Source: JAHJDR01 sp964609965 | GTDB lineage: Bacteria > UBA10199 > JADGCS01 | NCBI GenBank assembly: GCA_964609965.1 | Contig: CAZSTS010000003.1 | Coordinates: 207,176 to 271,175 of the forward strand | DNA length: 64,000 nt | Direction: 5' to 3' | In this document: positions 49,965 through 58,892 of the stretch, in pieces | How the letters are laid out: every line of letters starts with the position of its first letter | Numbering within the stretch: position 1 is the stretch's first letter | Made by a program: the position numbers and the translations under genes | Notes under the pieces: model-generated | The model's input: the letters and a program-made list of their open reading frames with translations, nothing else | Told to the model about the DNA's origin: nothing | Databases searched by the model: none

Positions 49965-51128
49965 ATGAGTCATTCCCTACCTTTAAAAGGCATTCAGATA
50001 CTCGATTTCTCCAGGCTTGTTCCTGGCCCATTCTGTACAAAAATCCTTTCTGATTTTGGAGCCACTGTTATTAAAATAGAGGATTTGTTTAAGGGCGATT
50101 ATCTCAGTCAATGGGGCTCTCGTATCGGTAATAAAGAAAGCCTCTTAGATGTGTATTTTAATAAAAACAAAAAGCGATTGGCTTTGGACTGTTTTTCTGC
50201 AGAAGGTCTTAAGGTTATTTATGACTTGGTAAAAAAATCTGATGTATTTATCGAATCAAGCAGACCAGGTATTTTGGCTAAAAAAGGTTTAGGATCTCCC
50301 AAGCTTCATCAAATTAATTCTAAACTCATCTACGTTTCTTTAACTGGCTACGGAAAAGACAAAAAAAGAAGTCAAAAAGCAGGGCACGATATCAACTTTA
50401 TGGCGACTTCGGGTATTTTGTCGCATTTTATCCCAGAGCCTTCCCAAGTATCATCAAAAAAAGCAGAGCTTTCTATGCCAAAGTATCCCTTAGCTGATTT
50501 TGTAGGAGGAGGGCTTTTTTCCGCCATGATGATTATGGTGCAACTTACGAATCCAGATAGAAAAAACATCAAATGTGACGTTTCAATGGTAGAAGCGTTA
50601 GCGTATCTCAATCATCACAACTTGTTTTATAAAGAAGCACGAGACTTGAGTATGATTGAGGGCGATCTGGCTCGTTATCGTCTCTATATCACAAAAGATA
50701 ATCAATGGGTGGCTTTAGGGGCCTTGGAAGACAAGTTTTGGTCTCAGTTTTGTGATGTGGTGAGTTTGCCACGTCTTAAAGGTATTGGCTTTAATCTTAA
50801 TAAGAATAAGAAGGCTATTCTCATTCTGAAGAAGCTGTTTCAAAGTAAAACACGTCGTTATTGGGAAAAATTCAGCATGAAGCACGATGTGTGCTTGAGC
50901 GTTCTCTCTCATAAGCAAGATTTGGTTCAAGAAGGTTATTTAAGTCCTCAGGCATTATCTCTGGGTAAAAGAGAGATAAAAACCCATGAGCTGAATTCAC
51001 TGAAATCTCAAAAAAAGCAATATTATCATACAAAAGGACAAGACACTGTTGCCATTTTAAAAGGTCTTGGTTACAGCAGCCAAAAAATCAAACATCTGAT
51101 ACAAAAGGGTGTTCTCAAAACAGGGTAA
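49965..51128 (+). CDS. CaiB/BaiF-type CoA transferase (alpha-methylacyl-CoA racemase-like)
   Basis: 387 residues from the ATG at 49965; a TTG at 49956 is also in frame. The family III CoA-transferase start is GIQILDFSRLVPGPFCTKILSDFGATVIKIED. The mid block VSLTGYGKDKKRSQKAGHDINFMATSGIL includes the GHD segment whose aspartate acts in catalysis, and PLADFVGGGLFSAMMIM follows. The GHD.NF.A..G pattern is closest to alpha-methylacyl-CoA racemases. It would handle branched or activated acyl-CoAs. The gene runs into rsmI with 4 bases between stop and start. Confidence 0.87.
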   Translation: MSHSLPLKGIQILDFSRLVPGPFCTKILSDFGATVIKIEDLFKGDYLSQWGSRIGNKESLLDVYFNKNKKRLALDCFSAEGLKVIYDLVKKSDVFIESSRPGILAKKGLGSPKLHQINSKLIYVSLTGYGKDKKRSQKAGHDINFMATSGILSHFIPEPSQVSSKKAELSMPKYPLADFVGGGLFSAMMIMVQLTNPDRKNIKCDVSMVEALAYLNHHNLFYKEARDLSMIEGDLARYRLYITKDNQWVALGALEDKFWSQFCDVVSLPRLKGIGFNLNKNKKAILILKKLFQSKTRRYWEKFSMKHDVCLSVLSHKQDLVQEGYLSPQALSLGKREIKTHELNSLKSQKKQYYHTKGQDTVAILKGLGYSSQKIKHLIQKGVLKTG

Positions 51129-51132
51129 TTCA

Positions 51133-51813
51133 ATGGAACCTGGATCATTATACATAGTAGCGACTCCAATAGGAAACCTGGGCGATATGACTCAGAGAGC
51201 CTCAGATATCCTTAAGTTGGTTGATTATGTTCTCGCTGAAGATACGCGTGTGACCTTAAAATTAACCAACCACTTAGGTCTTAAAAAAAGGATGTTTGCC
51301 TATACAGATCATGCCTCAGAAGCTCAGGAAGAAAAGATTATTCAAGAACTTCAGTCAGGAAAAAACATTGCTCTGGTTTCAGATGCAGGGACCCCTTGTA
51401 TTTCGGACCCCGGAGCTCAGTTACTCAAAAAGGTTTTGGCTGAGGATATCGAAGTCATACCCGTGAGTGGGCCAAGTTCGGTATCAACACTGATCTCTGT
51501 GTTTGGTGCGCCGAGTTTGTCTTATCACTTTTGGGGTTTTTTCCCGATCAAAAGAAAGAAACAGCGCGATCTCATGGATCGCATAGATTCAATTCCCGGA
51601 ATTCATGTTTTCTTTGAATCTCCTTATAGGATATTAAAGACCTTAGATAAGTTTTTTCTTACAAAGGATAATTACCATATGGTGATTGGGCGAGAGATGA
51701 CAAAATTACACGAGACCTATTACAGAGGGACGCCTAAAGAAGTTTTAGATCAGCTGGGTCGCGATAAAGTCAAAGGTGAGTTTTGTGTTGGTGTGATGAA
51801 GGGGGAAAAGTAA
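51133..51813 (+). CDS. rsmI: 16S rRNA (cytidine-1402-2'-O)-methyltransferase
   Basis: 226 residues from the ATG at 51133; a GTG at 51109 would overlap the upstream gene. Motifs are SLYIVATPIGNLGDMTQRA, EDTR, ALVSDAGTPCISDPG, VSGPSSVSTLIS, FFPIKRKKQ and FFESPYRI. It methylates the 2'-OH of C1402 in the ribosomal P-site region using S-adenosylmethionine. It is shorter than the roughly 280-residue form because the usual C-terminal domain is lacking. The next gene starts directly at its stop. Confidence 0.93.
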   Translation: MEPGSLYIVATPIGNLGDMTQRASDILKLVDYVLAEDTRVTLKLTNHLGLKKRMFAYTDHASEAQEEKIIQELQSGKNIALVSDAGTPCISDPGAQLLKKVLAEDIEVIPVSGPSSVSTLISVFGAPSLSYHFWGFFPIKRKKQRDLMDRIDSIPGIHVFFESPYRILKTLDKFFLTKDNYHMVIGREMTKLHETYYRGTPKEVLDQLGRDKVKGEFCVGVMKGEK

Positions 51814-52713
51814 ATGGAATATAAGTGGAGAGTAAAAAAGAGCGAGCGTGGAATTAGTCTCGAAAACTTTATCTACAAAAAACTCGGTGATTGGTCTCAT
51901 AAGCAGGTCAAAACTTCTATCGATAATAAGCGGGCTTTTATCAATGGTCGCAATGTCTTTATTTCAAAGTGGAATCTTAAACCAAATGACTTGGTTCTTT
52001 TTGCACCTGCCAAAGGAGATCTTCAAAAGACGCAAAAAGGCCGTTATCGCTTTATTGATGTTTTGTATGAAGATTCTTACCTTATTTCTACAAACAAGCC
52101 AGCTTACGCCGAGTTTGAGGAATACGCAGGGGCTGTGCAAGATTATTTAAAGCGAAAAAACAAAGTAAAAAGCTATCCTTATTTGGGGCAGATGCATCGC
52201 TTGGACAAAGAAACCACAGGTGTGATGATTTATACTAAGAAGAAGTCTGCTAATTCATTGGCAGATCAATTCCGAGCGCATAAGATTAGTAAAAGTTATC
52301 TGGCTTTGGTTGATGGGCGTGTTTCAAAGGAGCAGGGCACAATCAAAAAGTTTCTTGAAAAGGGTGATTTTGAAGAAGGGAAAAAGGTGCGTATTGCCCA
52401 GAAGCCTTCAAAGGGTTTGTCAGCTGTGACGATTTTTCAAGTTGTTGAGCGGTATGCAAATGCGACCTTGTTGCAGGTTGAGATTCTCACAGGGAGGACT
52501 CACCAGATTCGAGTTCACTTAAGTGATATGGGGCACCCTATTGTGGGAGATAAGCTGTATGGCAACCCAGAGGGGATAGATTTTAGAAGGCAGGCTTTGC
52601 ATGCTGAGAAACTTGCTTTTAAGCACCCTGTGACACATCAAAAAACAAAAATCATAGCTCCAGTTGCTGAAGATATGGCTAAACTTATAGATGAATTGAG
52701 AGATGCGGCGTAG
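51814..52713 (+). CDS. RluA-family RNA pseudouridine synthase
   Basis: 299 residues. An S4-like N-terminal part (ISLENFIYKKLGDWSHKQVKTSIDNKRAFINGRNV) precedes the catalytic domain, with the signature MHRLDKETTGVMIYTK (aspartate in HRLD) and LTGRTHQIRVHLSDMGHPIVGDKLYG. It isomerises uridine in rRNA or tRNA. The exact site cannot be told from sequence. Zero bases separate it from rsmI, so this is a two-gene RNA-modification unit. A bidirectional terminator follows. Confidence 0.92.
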   Translation: MEYKWRVKKSERGISLENFIYKKLGDWSHKQVKTSIDNKRAFINGRNVFISKWNLKPNDLVLFAPAKGDLQKTQKGRYRFIDVLYEDSYLISTNKPAYAEFEEYAGAVQDYLKRKNKVKSYPYLGQMHRLDKETTGVMIYTKKKSANSLADQFRAHKISKSYLALVDGRVSKEQGTIKKFLEKGDFEEGKKVRIAQKPSKGLSAVTIFQVVERYANATLLQVEILTGRTHQIRVHLSDMGHPIVGDKLYGNPEGIDFRRQALHAEKLAFKHPVTHQKTKIIAPVAEDMAKLIDELRDAA

Positions 52714-52735
52714 AGTCTTGTGTCGAAGGGCATAA

Positions 52736-52766
52736 AAAAAACGCTCATCAATGATGAGCGCTTTTT
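52736..52766. terminator. Bidirectional intrinsic terminator
   Basis: The stem CGCTCATCA/TGATGAGCG is flanked by an A-run on one side and CTTTTT on the other. It therefore serves both the plus-strand pseudouridine synthase gene and the minus-strand lipoprotein gene. Confidence 0.85.
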
Positions 52767-52816
52767 GGGGTTTGGGAGTTAAGGGTTTACTTCATATTTA
52801 ACGATGTAAGAAAAAC

Positions 52817-54364
52817 TTACATAGTAGGCAATACATACCCTGAATCATCAATAGTCTCTTCAATGGTTTCTATTGTATCCGAGTCAGTATCAATACCAAC
52901 TTCAAGATCCATGGTTCCTGAGGCAATTGTGATGTCTAAAGTAGTCACTTCGTCTGTTAAAAGACCATCAGCATCAGTATCAAAGAGGAAGCTGCCAGTT
53001 CCGTCATATTCACAGCTTACTGTTGGTGCATAGGTTATGTAGGCTAGGTCTGAAGATACTACACCAGTAGTGCTTACGCTCATTTCTTGATATTGAGCAT
53101 ATTCTACTATTGTGTGGTTAGAATTTGGTCCCGCCCAGTTACAGATAAAGCCATCGATACTACCGTCAGTAGTCTCAACATCTTCACCATAACCATAGAA
53201 GGCAAATGCTGATGCGCCACTGTTTTCAAGCGCAAGGTTAAAGACACGAGAATTGCCATCGTGATGACCAGCTTGCCATGAAAAGGCATAGGTTCCTACT
53301 AAATCAGCAGGGTCAAAGTTTCCTGTAAAGATACTGAAGTTGTCGCCCCAGCCAGTTGGAGTAGTTGCTGAATATTTCAGACTTGGATCAACAAGTTGTG
53401 TAACAGTATCGCGACCATCTGAATCATGTTCACAGAAAACTGCGCTTCTGACTTCTTGGGCCATGTCTGTTGATGATGCGGCATCATATTCAATCGAACC
53501 GTTGTGAGTTACGTCAGAGGCAGGGCAATTTCCACCGGTGAATGAATCATTCACGAGAAAAGAGGCCACTCCTGAGTAAACAGCGGGATTAGATGTAGGA
53601 ACGTGTTCCATATCAACAACAATATCATAAGAATCAGCAAGAGGTGCGTATGTGAATTCTAAATTATATGAATAAACATCATAACTGCCAACTGATGCAT
53701 AACTCATGATAGCTGCTGTAAACGTTGTATCAGTGATACCAAGTGCGTTCATTTCGGTTAAGAGATTCACACTGGGATTAGTAGCGCTAGGGAGTGAAAG
53801 GCCATTGGCAATAGCTGTGCAGACCATGCTAGCTAAGCCTGATAAAGTTGCATTGGATTTATCTTGTGCGCTAGTCATACGTGCATTGAGTTGCGCGGCC
53901 GAACAGGCATTTAAAGTAGTAGGGTCAGTTTCGAGCCAAATACCGACATCGCCAGTTGGTAATGTTCCCGAATTTGGTATGCTTGAGCCATCAGGGTGAT
54001 CTTCATAAGCAACTAAAGGGCCATAGCAATCAGCATCGGCTTCTAAAGTGAGAAAATCCGCGGGATCAAAAGTACAGGAAGCAATGCTTCCAGCAGTGAG
54101 TAGATTATTTATCTCTTCAGACACTTGTTGGTATGTAGGAACAAATGCACTTGAAGTGGCATACTTGACACTTGAAGAAACGCTAGCAGATGTGCTTTCT
54201 GTGAGAGACAGAGGTGAAGATACTGCTAAAGTACTTGGAAAAATTGAGGACCCAGCAGAACTTGATGTAGAACTGTCAGTAGTATTACATGCAACACAAA
54301 CCATAGGTATGAGAACTATTGAGAATAGTGTTTTTAGGTATTTTTTGATGTTAAATTTTTTCAT
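52817..54364 (-). CDS. Large Ser/Thr-rich lipoprotein
   Basis: 515 residues. A signal peptide with lipobox VCVAC-N. About 60 Ser/Thr-rich residues follow as a linker, then a large beta-rich domain with several cysteines and acidic DTDADG/DTDSDT-type turns near the C-terminus that could bind calcium. AAAGGAG precedes the ATG. The leader region contains TGTATATAAT, a possible extended -10. No family recognised. Probably surface exposed. Confidence 0.75.
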   Translation of the reverse strand: MKKFNIKKYLKTLFSIVLIPMVCVACNTTDSSTSSSAGSSIFPSTLAVSSPLSLTESTSASVSSSVKYATSSAFVPTYQQVSEEINNLLTAGSIASCTFDPADFLTLEADADCYGPLVAYEDHPDGSSIPNSGTLPTGDVGIWLETDPTTLNACSAAQLNARMTSAQDKSNATLSGLASMVCTAIANGLSLPSATNPSVNLLTEMNALGITDTTFTAAIMSYASVGSYDVYSYNLEFTYAPLADSYDIVVDMEHVPTSNPAVYSGVASFLVNDSFTGGNCPASDVTHNGSIEYDAASSTDMAQEVRSAVFCEHDSDGRDTVTQLVDPSLKYSATTPTGWGDNFSIFTGNFDPADLVGTYAFSWQAGHHDGNSRVFNLALENSGASAFAFYGYGEDVETTDGSIDGFICNWAGPNSNHTIVEYAQYQEMSVSTTGVVSSDLAYITYAPTVSCEYDGTGSFLFDTDADGLLTDEVTTLDITIASGTMDLEVGIDTDSDTIETIEETIDDSGYVLPTM

Positions 54365-54565
54365 ATCTTTCTCCTTTTATTATGTTCATTAAGTGTACAT
54401 GCAAATTGCCTGCCATAAGGCCAATAAAATTATATACAATTGAAATAATTGATGTTTTATCTGACTTGATATTAACACGCAGACCATTCAATCCCGTTTA
54501 AATACATTTAAATGAGATTCTCTGTGTACATAATCGGTTAAATGTGTATTCGAGAGAGAAGGAAA

Positions 54566-55966
54566 TTAGAGGCTATTCATGGCTATTTTTGAGCTCAGAA
54601 CAGCTGATTCAATCGTGGGCGGGAGGTTTGTTTGGGTCCAATCACCGACGATACTGAAATTCTCGAGGACCTTTTGCCTTGGTCTGATCTCATCAATTTC
54701 AGGACTACAGTTTATGGTCGCATCTCTTTCAATATTAACAAGTGAATGTGTGAGTTTTGCTTCTTTCACTTTCGGATAAATTCTTTCCAGGTCCTTCATG
54801 GCAAGGGCAACAATTTCTTCTTTGCTTTTATCTAGAAAATCATAGGCGCCACTGATGGTGCCTACTACGTGCCTCGTGCTTCGTTCTTCGTTCCTCGTGC
54901 TTCGTCCCTCGTCGGACTTATTAAAGAACCAGTGGACTGTTGTAGAGGAGCTGCCGATAAAGAAATCTGTCATCACAGGACGGTCAAAGAAAAGGTTTAA
55001 GGAAACAATAGGAGAGCCTGTGAGTTGTTCGAGATTTTTAAAGGATTCATCTGTGTCGACAATGGTTCGAGGGAGGGCATTCAAGAGAGCTCTCGGTGGC
55101 AAAGCAGATATATAGAGAGACGCCTTGAGTTCTGTGTTGTCCGCAAGATGAAAGGCCTGCACTTTGTTGTCTAAAATACGGATTTCTTTAAGCCCAAGGT
55201 CTGTAATGATTTTATGACCACGGAGTTCAAGATACTTTCTTATAGGGTTGGCAAAAACATTTGAGAGACCTTCTTTTGGAAAGATCAAAAAACCATCTCT
55301 TTTCTGGGCAAAAAAACTGTTTATGAGGACTTGAACCAAAGAATTGGCTGAGGCAGCTTCCACGCTGTTATTCAGGGTGGCCATTGTGAATGGTTCCCAA
55401 AAGCTGTTTATGGCTTTCTCCCCTTGCGCGTGTTTTTGGAGCCATTTTGACACTGTGAGGTTTAGGGGAGGATCTGATTTACCTGTATTAATTTTTTTGA
55501 GTTCTCGAGAAAGACCTATCAATCCAAATTTTTCTTTTATACTCATGCCGCCAAAAAACAAAATTGCTAAAGCGAGATTTAAAGGAGCGGGTAATAATCT
55601 CAGACAGAAAACATTTCTTTTAAACTTTGAGTCTAATAAAGGGACGATAGTTGGGATTTGGTATTTGATCTTGTGTTTTGCTCCTACGCGTTCAAGAAGC
55701 TTAATGGTTTCGTGGTAAGCTCCGATCATGAGGTGTTGTCCATTGTCGATTGTCTTCCCAGTTTTTTTATCTGTAAATGAGTATGTTCTTCCGCCCAAAA
55801 TAGATTTTCGTTCAATCAATGTTACTTTGTAACCCAATTCATCGAGCATGACAGCTGCAGCAAGGCCTGCCAGACCTCCTCCAGCAATGAGGGCAGAGTT
55901 AGGGTGTGCCTCGTGGATCGTGCCTCGTTCTTCGTGGGGTGAGGGTTGTGGATCGGAGTGTTGCAT
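54566..55966 (-). CDS. hpnE: Hydroxysqualene dehydroxylase / FAD-dependent desaturase HpnE
   Basis: 466 residues. The FAD-binding start ALIAGGGLAGLAAAVMLDELGYKVTLIERKSILGGRTYSF and IDNGQHLMIGAYHETIKLLERVG mark the squalene-associated amine-oxidase-type family. With HpnC and HpnD it converts farnesyl-PP to squalene. It has an odd N-terminal extension of about 24 residues and an internal insert RSTRNEERSTRHV, both encoded by heptamer repeat arrays. The ATG at 55966 has AGGAAC upstream in the end of hpnD, so the extension is probably translated. Confidence 0.9.
   Translation of the reverse strand: MQHSDPQPSPHEERGTIHEAHPNSALIAGGGLAGLAAAVMLDELGYKVTLIERKSILGGRTYSFTDKKTGKTIDNGQHLMIGAYHETIKLLERVGAKHKIKYQIPTIVPLLDSKFKRNVFCLRLLPAPLNLALAILFFGGMSIKEKFGLIGLSRELKKINTGKSDPPLNLTVSKWLQKHAQGEKAINSFWEPFTMATLNNSVEAASANSLVQVLINSFFAQKRDGFLIFPKEGLSNVFANPIRKYLELRGHKIITDLGLKEIRILDNKVQAFHLADNTELKASLYISALPPRALLNALPRTIVDTDESFKNLEQLTGSPIVSLNLFFDRPVMTDFFIGSSSTTVHWFFNKSDEGRSTRNEERSTRHVVGTISGAYDFLDKSKEEIVALAMKDLERIYPKVKEAKLTHSLVNIERDATINCSPEIDEIRPRQKVLENFSIVGDWTQTNLPPTIESAVLSSKIAMNSL
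54868..54916. repeat. Heptamer array inside hpnE coding sequence
   Basis: Seven units: CGTGCCT, CGTGCTT, CGTTCTT, CGTTCCT, CGTGCTT, CGTCCCT and CGTCGGA. The frame stays open through the array. It encodes the polar insert around RSTRNEERSTR. Confidence 0.88.
55905..55953. repeat. Heptamer array in the 5' end of hpnE
   Basis: Units TGTGCCT, CGTGGAT, CGTGCCT, CGTTCTT, CGTGGGG, TGAGGGT and TGTGGAT. It encodes most of the N-terminal extension before the FAD-binding motif. It uses the same words as the array at 54868 and the CGTGGAT array at 29816. Confidence 0.85.
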
Positions 55967-55971
55967 TCTAT

Positions 55972-56880
55972 TTAGTTCCTGGATCGTTTGAAAAACAGAG
56001 GAATGATAATCAAAGCCTTTTCAAAGTAATTCAAGGAGACTTTTTTTCTCAAAACAGGAAAGTTCTGCTTTTTCATTTTTTTGAAAATCTTAAAATAAGT
56101 CTTTGCCATCACTTTGGCAGCAATGAGTTTGCCTTCTTTATCTCGAGCAAATTCCTCAAAAGCGCTCTTGTAGTACTCCAGAGCTCTGCTGTAATAAAGC
56201 TTCATCAACTCTTTGAAGGCCTCATTATCTGTAAGATTTAAAAGCTCTTCTTCTGAATACCCAAATTTCTCTATGTCTTCCTGAGGGAGATAAACCCGGT
56301 TAAGTTTAATGTCATCCCTAATGTCTCTCATGATGTTAGTCAGTTGAAAGGCTAGACCAAGATCAACAGCCATTTTCTTAGCTGTAGGAGATTCATATTC
56401 AAAAATTTTTAAACAGATCAGCCCAACTAAACCAGCAACATGATAACAATAATCCTTAAGTTCAATGTAAGTTTGATAACGAGACTTGTTTATGTCCATT
56501 TGACAGCCATGAACAAGACCTAGGAGGTAATCCTTTGGAATTTGGAAGCGTTGAACGACTTCTGCAATTTCTTTTGTCACAGCATGTGCGGGAGTTCCAT
56601 CGTGTATGAGAAGGGTTTCGTTCTTCCAATAATCCAGGGCTGTTTGTTTTTCTTCCCTGCTTGATGGCTCATCAACACAGTCATCTACAATACGGCAAAA
56701 GGCATAGATTTTTGTGAGGGCGTCAGTTTTTTCTTTTGGTAAAAATTGGAAAGACTTTACAAAGTTTGAATTACTGACTCCTGTGATGCTGTTGCAATTG
56801 GGGGCGTTTATATGGGGGATGCTACTGGTAGCTGGTAGCTGGTAGTTAGTAGCTAGTGTGTTAGATTCTGAATTTTTCAT
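55972..56880 (-). CDS. hpnD: Presqualene diphosphate synthase HpnD
   Basis: 302 residues. Prenyl synthase motifs are YAFCRIVDDCVDE (first Asp-rich) and NIMRDIRDDIKLNRVYLPQED (second Asp-rich), with YCYHVAGLVGL between. It makes presqualene-PP from two farnesyl-PP. The first 30 residues, before SNSNFVKSFQFLP, are an unusual polar extension (NTLATNYQLPATSSIP) encoded by a heptamer array. The gene overlaps hpnC by 20 bases. Confidence 0.9.
   Translation of the reverse strand: MKNSESNTLATNYQLPATSSIPHINAPNCNSITGVSNSNFVKSFQFLPKEKTDALTKIYAFCRIVDDCVDEPSSREEKQTALDYWKNETLLIHDGTPAHAVTKEIAEVVQRFQIPKDYLLGLVHGCQMDINKSRYQTYIELKDYCYHVAGLVGLICLKIFEYESPTAKKMAVDLGLAFQLTNIMRDIRDDIKLNRVYLPQEDIEKFGYSEEELLNLTDNEAFKELMKLYYSRALEYYKSAFEEFARDKEGKLIAAKVMAKTYFKIFKKMKKQNFPVLRKKVSLNYFEKALIIIPLFFKRSRN
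56821..56862. repeat. Heptamer array in the 5' end of hpnD
   Basis: Units GCTACTG, GTAGCTG, GTAGCTG, GTAGTTA, GTAGCTA and GTGTGTT, in the coding region just after the hpnD start and reaching the hpnC stop. Confidence 0.85.
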
Positions 56881-57796
56881 AGCGCTTTCTACTTATAGCG
56901 GTAAAAAGTAATTTTATAAAATCGATTTTTTTAAGAGTAGGTCTGCTATTAAAAACATCGTAGTTTACGGCCCTGATTTTTTTAAGAACAGTAGCACCTG
57001 TAAGCCATGTGAGTCTGATCTCAACGCCTAATTTGCCTTTTAAGTAGAGCCCAAGCGGCTTTCCGCTATTAAAAATATCTCGTGTTCTTTCAAACTGGTA
57101 CTGCATGAGGCGTTTAAAGTTCGTGTTATAAGTGTGGTTAAACAGGGCCATGATGGGGACGTCAAATTTGTCACATTCATCTTGAGGAAGATAAATTCTA
57201 TTCTTTTTAAGGTCTATGGCAATGTCTTGCCAAAAGTTTGTGAGCTGCAGGGCAGTGCAAATATAATCGGATAACTTGAGAAGTTCTTCTGATGATTGAT
57301 CAAATAAATTTAATACAAGCCGGCCAACGGGATTTGCAGAATGTTGGCAGTAGTGAAGAATTTCGGAAAAATTTTCGTAACGGGTTTTCACAACATCCAT
57401 TTTAAAAGCAGCAATGAGGTCGTGAAAGAGCTTTTTGGGAAGTTTGTGTTTTTTGATAGAGTCATGCAAAGCAATGAAAACAGGGTTTGTGGGTAAAGAG
57501 TCATCGTCAAGCCAAGATTCCCAATCATTAAGACGGTCCATGCGGATATTCTTGAATTCTTGTTCATCTGCAAAATCATCGGCAATACGGCTAAAGGCAT
57601 AGATCGCATGAATAGCTGGGCGAATGTTTTTGGGTAAAATAACGGAAGCTACGGGAAAGTTTTCGTAATGATTTTTTGTGACAGCGGCACAATATCCGTA
57701 GGCTGCTTTAAGAATCAGAGGACTTGTTTTTTTCCACTTTAATTTTTGGGTGTTCTCATCAAAATTAATTGGGATAACTTGGGCTTTTTTTGGCAT
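56861..57796 (-). CDS. hpnC: Hydroxysqualene synthase HpnC
   Basis: 311 residues. The squalene/phytoene synthase fold shows YCAAVTKNHYENFPVAS near the N-terminus, YAFSRIADDFADE as first Asp-rich motif and DIAIDLKKNRIYLPQDE as the second. It converts presqualene-PP to hydroxysqualene. It is first in the hpnC-D-E operon. No squalene-hopene cyclase is in the window, so squalene could feed hopanoids or C30 carotenoids. Confidence 0.9.
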   Translation of the reverse strand: MPKKAQVIPINFDENTQKLKWKKTSPLILKAAYGYCAAVTKNHYENFPVASVILPKNIRPAIHAIYAFSRIADDFADEQEFKNIRMDRLNDWESWLDDDSLPTNPVFIALHDSIKKHKLPKKLFHDLIAAFKMDVVKTRYENFSEILHYCQHSANPVGRLVLNLFDQSSEELLKLSDYICTALQLTNFWQDIAIDLKKNRIYLPQDECDKFDVPIMALFNHTYNTNFKRLMQYQFERTRDIFNSGKPLGLYLKGKLGVEIRLTWLTGATVLKKIRAVNYDVFNSRPTLKKIDFIKLLFTAISRKRYEKFRI

Positions 57797-57833
57797 GCGA
57801 GTTTTTAGCGTGAAAGGAGCTGGGGATCAAGGA

Positions 57834-57935
57834 GAACGAAGGAACGAAAGGACGAGGGACGAAAGGACGAATTTGTGGGGATGCCGGATACCTGATACGC
57901 CAGACACTAGACGTCAGACGCTAGACGCGGTTACA
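57834..57935. repeat. Repeat arrays upstream of hpnC, two words
   Basis: 57834-57870 has ACGA-centred units spaced 7-8 bases apart (GAACGAAG, GAACGAAA, GGACGAG). 57887-57935 has strict heptamers: GATACCT, GATACGC, CAGACAC, TAGACGT, CAGACGC, TAGACGC and GGTTACA. The CAGACGC/TAGACGC words are the complement of the CGTCTAG family at 8487 and 33892. The 302-base gap 57797-58098 holds no gene besides. Confidence 0.8.
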
Positions 57936-58098
57936 AGGTACCGATTTTCTGGGTGATTTGAGGGATATTGTCTTCACAGTGAGGGTTGTTCGAGAGAAGC
58001 GGTGCAAAAACAATAGTAAAATCAAATAGATAGCATATATTATTCTAACTGCAATGGTATGATTCTTGCTTCTTATATATACGGAGTCGTCTAAATAT

Positions 58099-58734
58099 AT
58101 GGATAAAGTGACCTTACAAAACATCGAAACCCTTCTTTCTGATAAGCTGCAAAATTACATGGCTGATAGTCTTAAGGCAATTTCAAAGGCCATGCGACCT
58201 GAGGTGAGTAAAGAAGTAACAATGGAAAAGACGGATTTTGGCAAACGAGAGGGGAAAACTGGTTCAGATAATGCTAATCAAGGTAAGGCTCATAAAAAGG
58301 TGGCAGCTAATTTAGAGGCTAGTTCTGTGCTGCGAGGAAAAGATCAGGGAAGAGTTTATGAGCATCTTTTAAAGGATGGAAAGAAGACGAATACTTTAAG
58401 AAAAGAAATGCTTTTATCGATTCTTGAAGAAGTTAAAACTCTGGTTAAAAAACAAGAAACCAAACCACCTCCTTCGATTCAAGCTCAGATCATGCCTGGT
58501 GAAAAACGAGAGATAGAGGATAGGAAAGACATTAATTTTAAAGAAGAAGAGGAGCTCGAAGAAGAGTATCAAGATGATGAAATGTTCGAGGAAGAGGAGG
58601 GTGAAGGAGATGGAGATGGTGACCCTTCGACGGATTCGACAAGCTCACCGCAAGCAGGCTCAGGGCAAGGGGAAGAAGACGACGGATCCATTACGTTAAA
58701 GGATTATTGTAAGACGTTGTATTTGAAGGATTAG
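58099..58734 (+). CDS. Orphan acidic-tailed protein
   Basis: 211 residues from the ATG at 58099; a TTG at 58066 is also in frame. ACGGAG lies 12 bases upstream. The N-terminal part is lysine-rich and helical (VTLQNIETLLSDKLQNYMADSLKAISKAM), and the C-terminal third is a strongly acidic tract (FKEEEELEEEYQDDEMFEEEEGEGDGDGD). No signal peptide or known domain. Such basic-helix and acidic-tail proteins often bind nucleic acid or act as chaperones, but that is a guess. Confidence 0.62.
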   Translation: MDKVTLQNIETLLSDKLQNYMADSLKAISKAMRPEVSKEVTMEKTDFGKREGKTGSDNANQGKAHKKVAANLEASSVLRGKDQGRVYEHLLKDGKKTNTLRKEMLLSILEEVKTLVKKQETKPPPSIQAQIMPGEKREIEDRKDINFKEEEELEEEYQDDEMFEEEEGEGDGDGDPSTDSTSSPQAGSGQGEEDDGSITLKDYCKTLYLKD

Positions 58735-58819
58735 CTTGTCATTTTGGGTGTTTGGACAGCCGCGTCATATTATTTAAAATCCACACAACTTCATCGTGCG
58801 TTATGCCGAATAAAGGGTA

Positions 58820-58853
58820 AGGGCATAATTATATCAGGGCATAGGGGTATAAT
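58820..58853 (+). promoter_or_regulatory. AGGGCATAA/TCAGGGC leader motif with TATAAT
   Basis: AGGGCATAA and TCAGGGCATA lie 14 bases apart, followed by TATAAT. The arrangement resembles the leader of the orphan gene starting at 12450 (AGGGCATAA then TCAGGGCTA). Confidence 0.35.
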
Positions 58854-58892
58854 CAGAAATACAATCAATAATGTAAATTCACTGGAGGCTTT

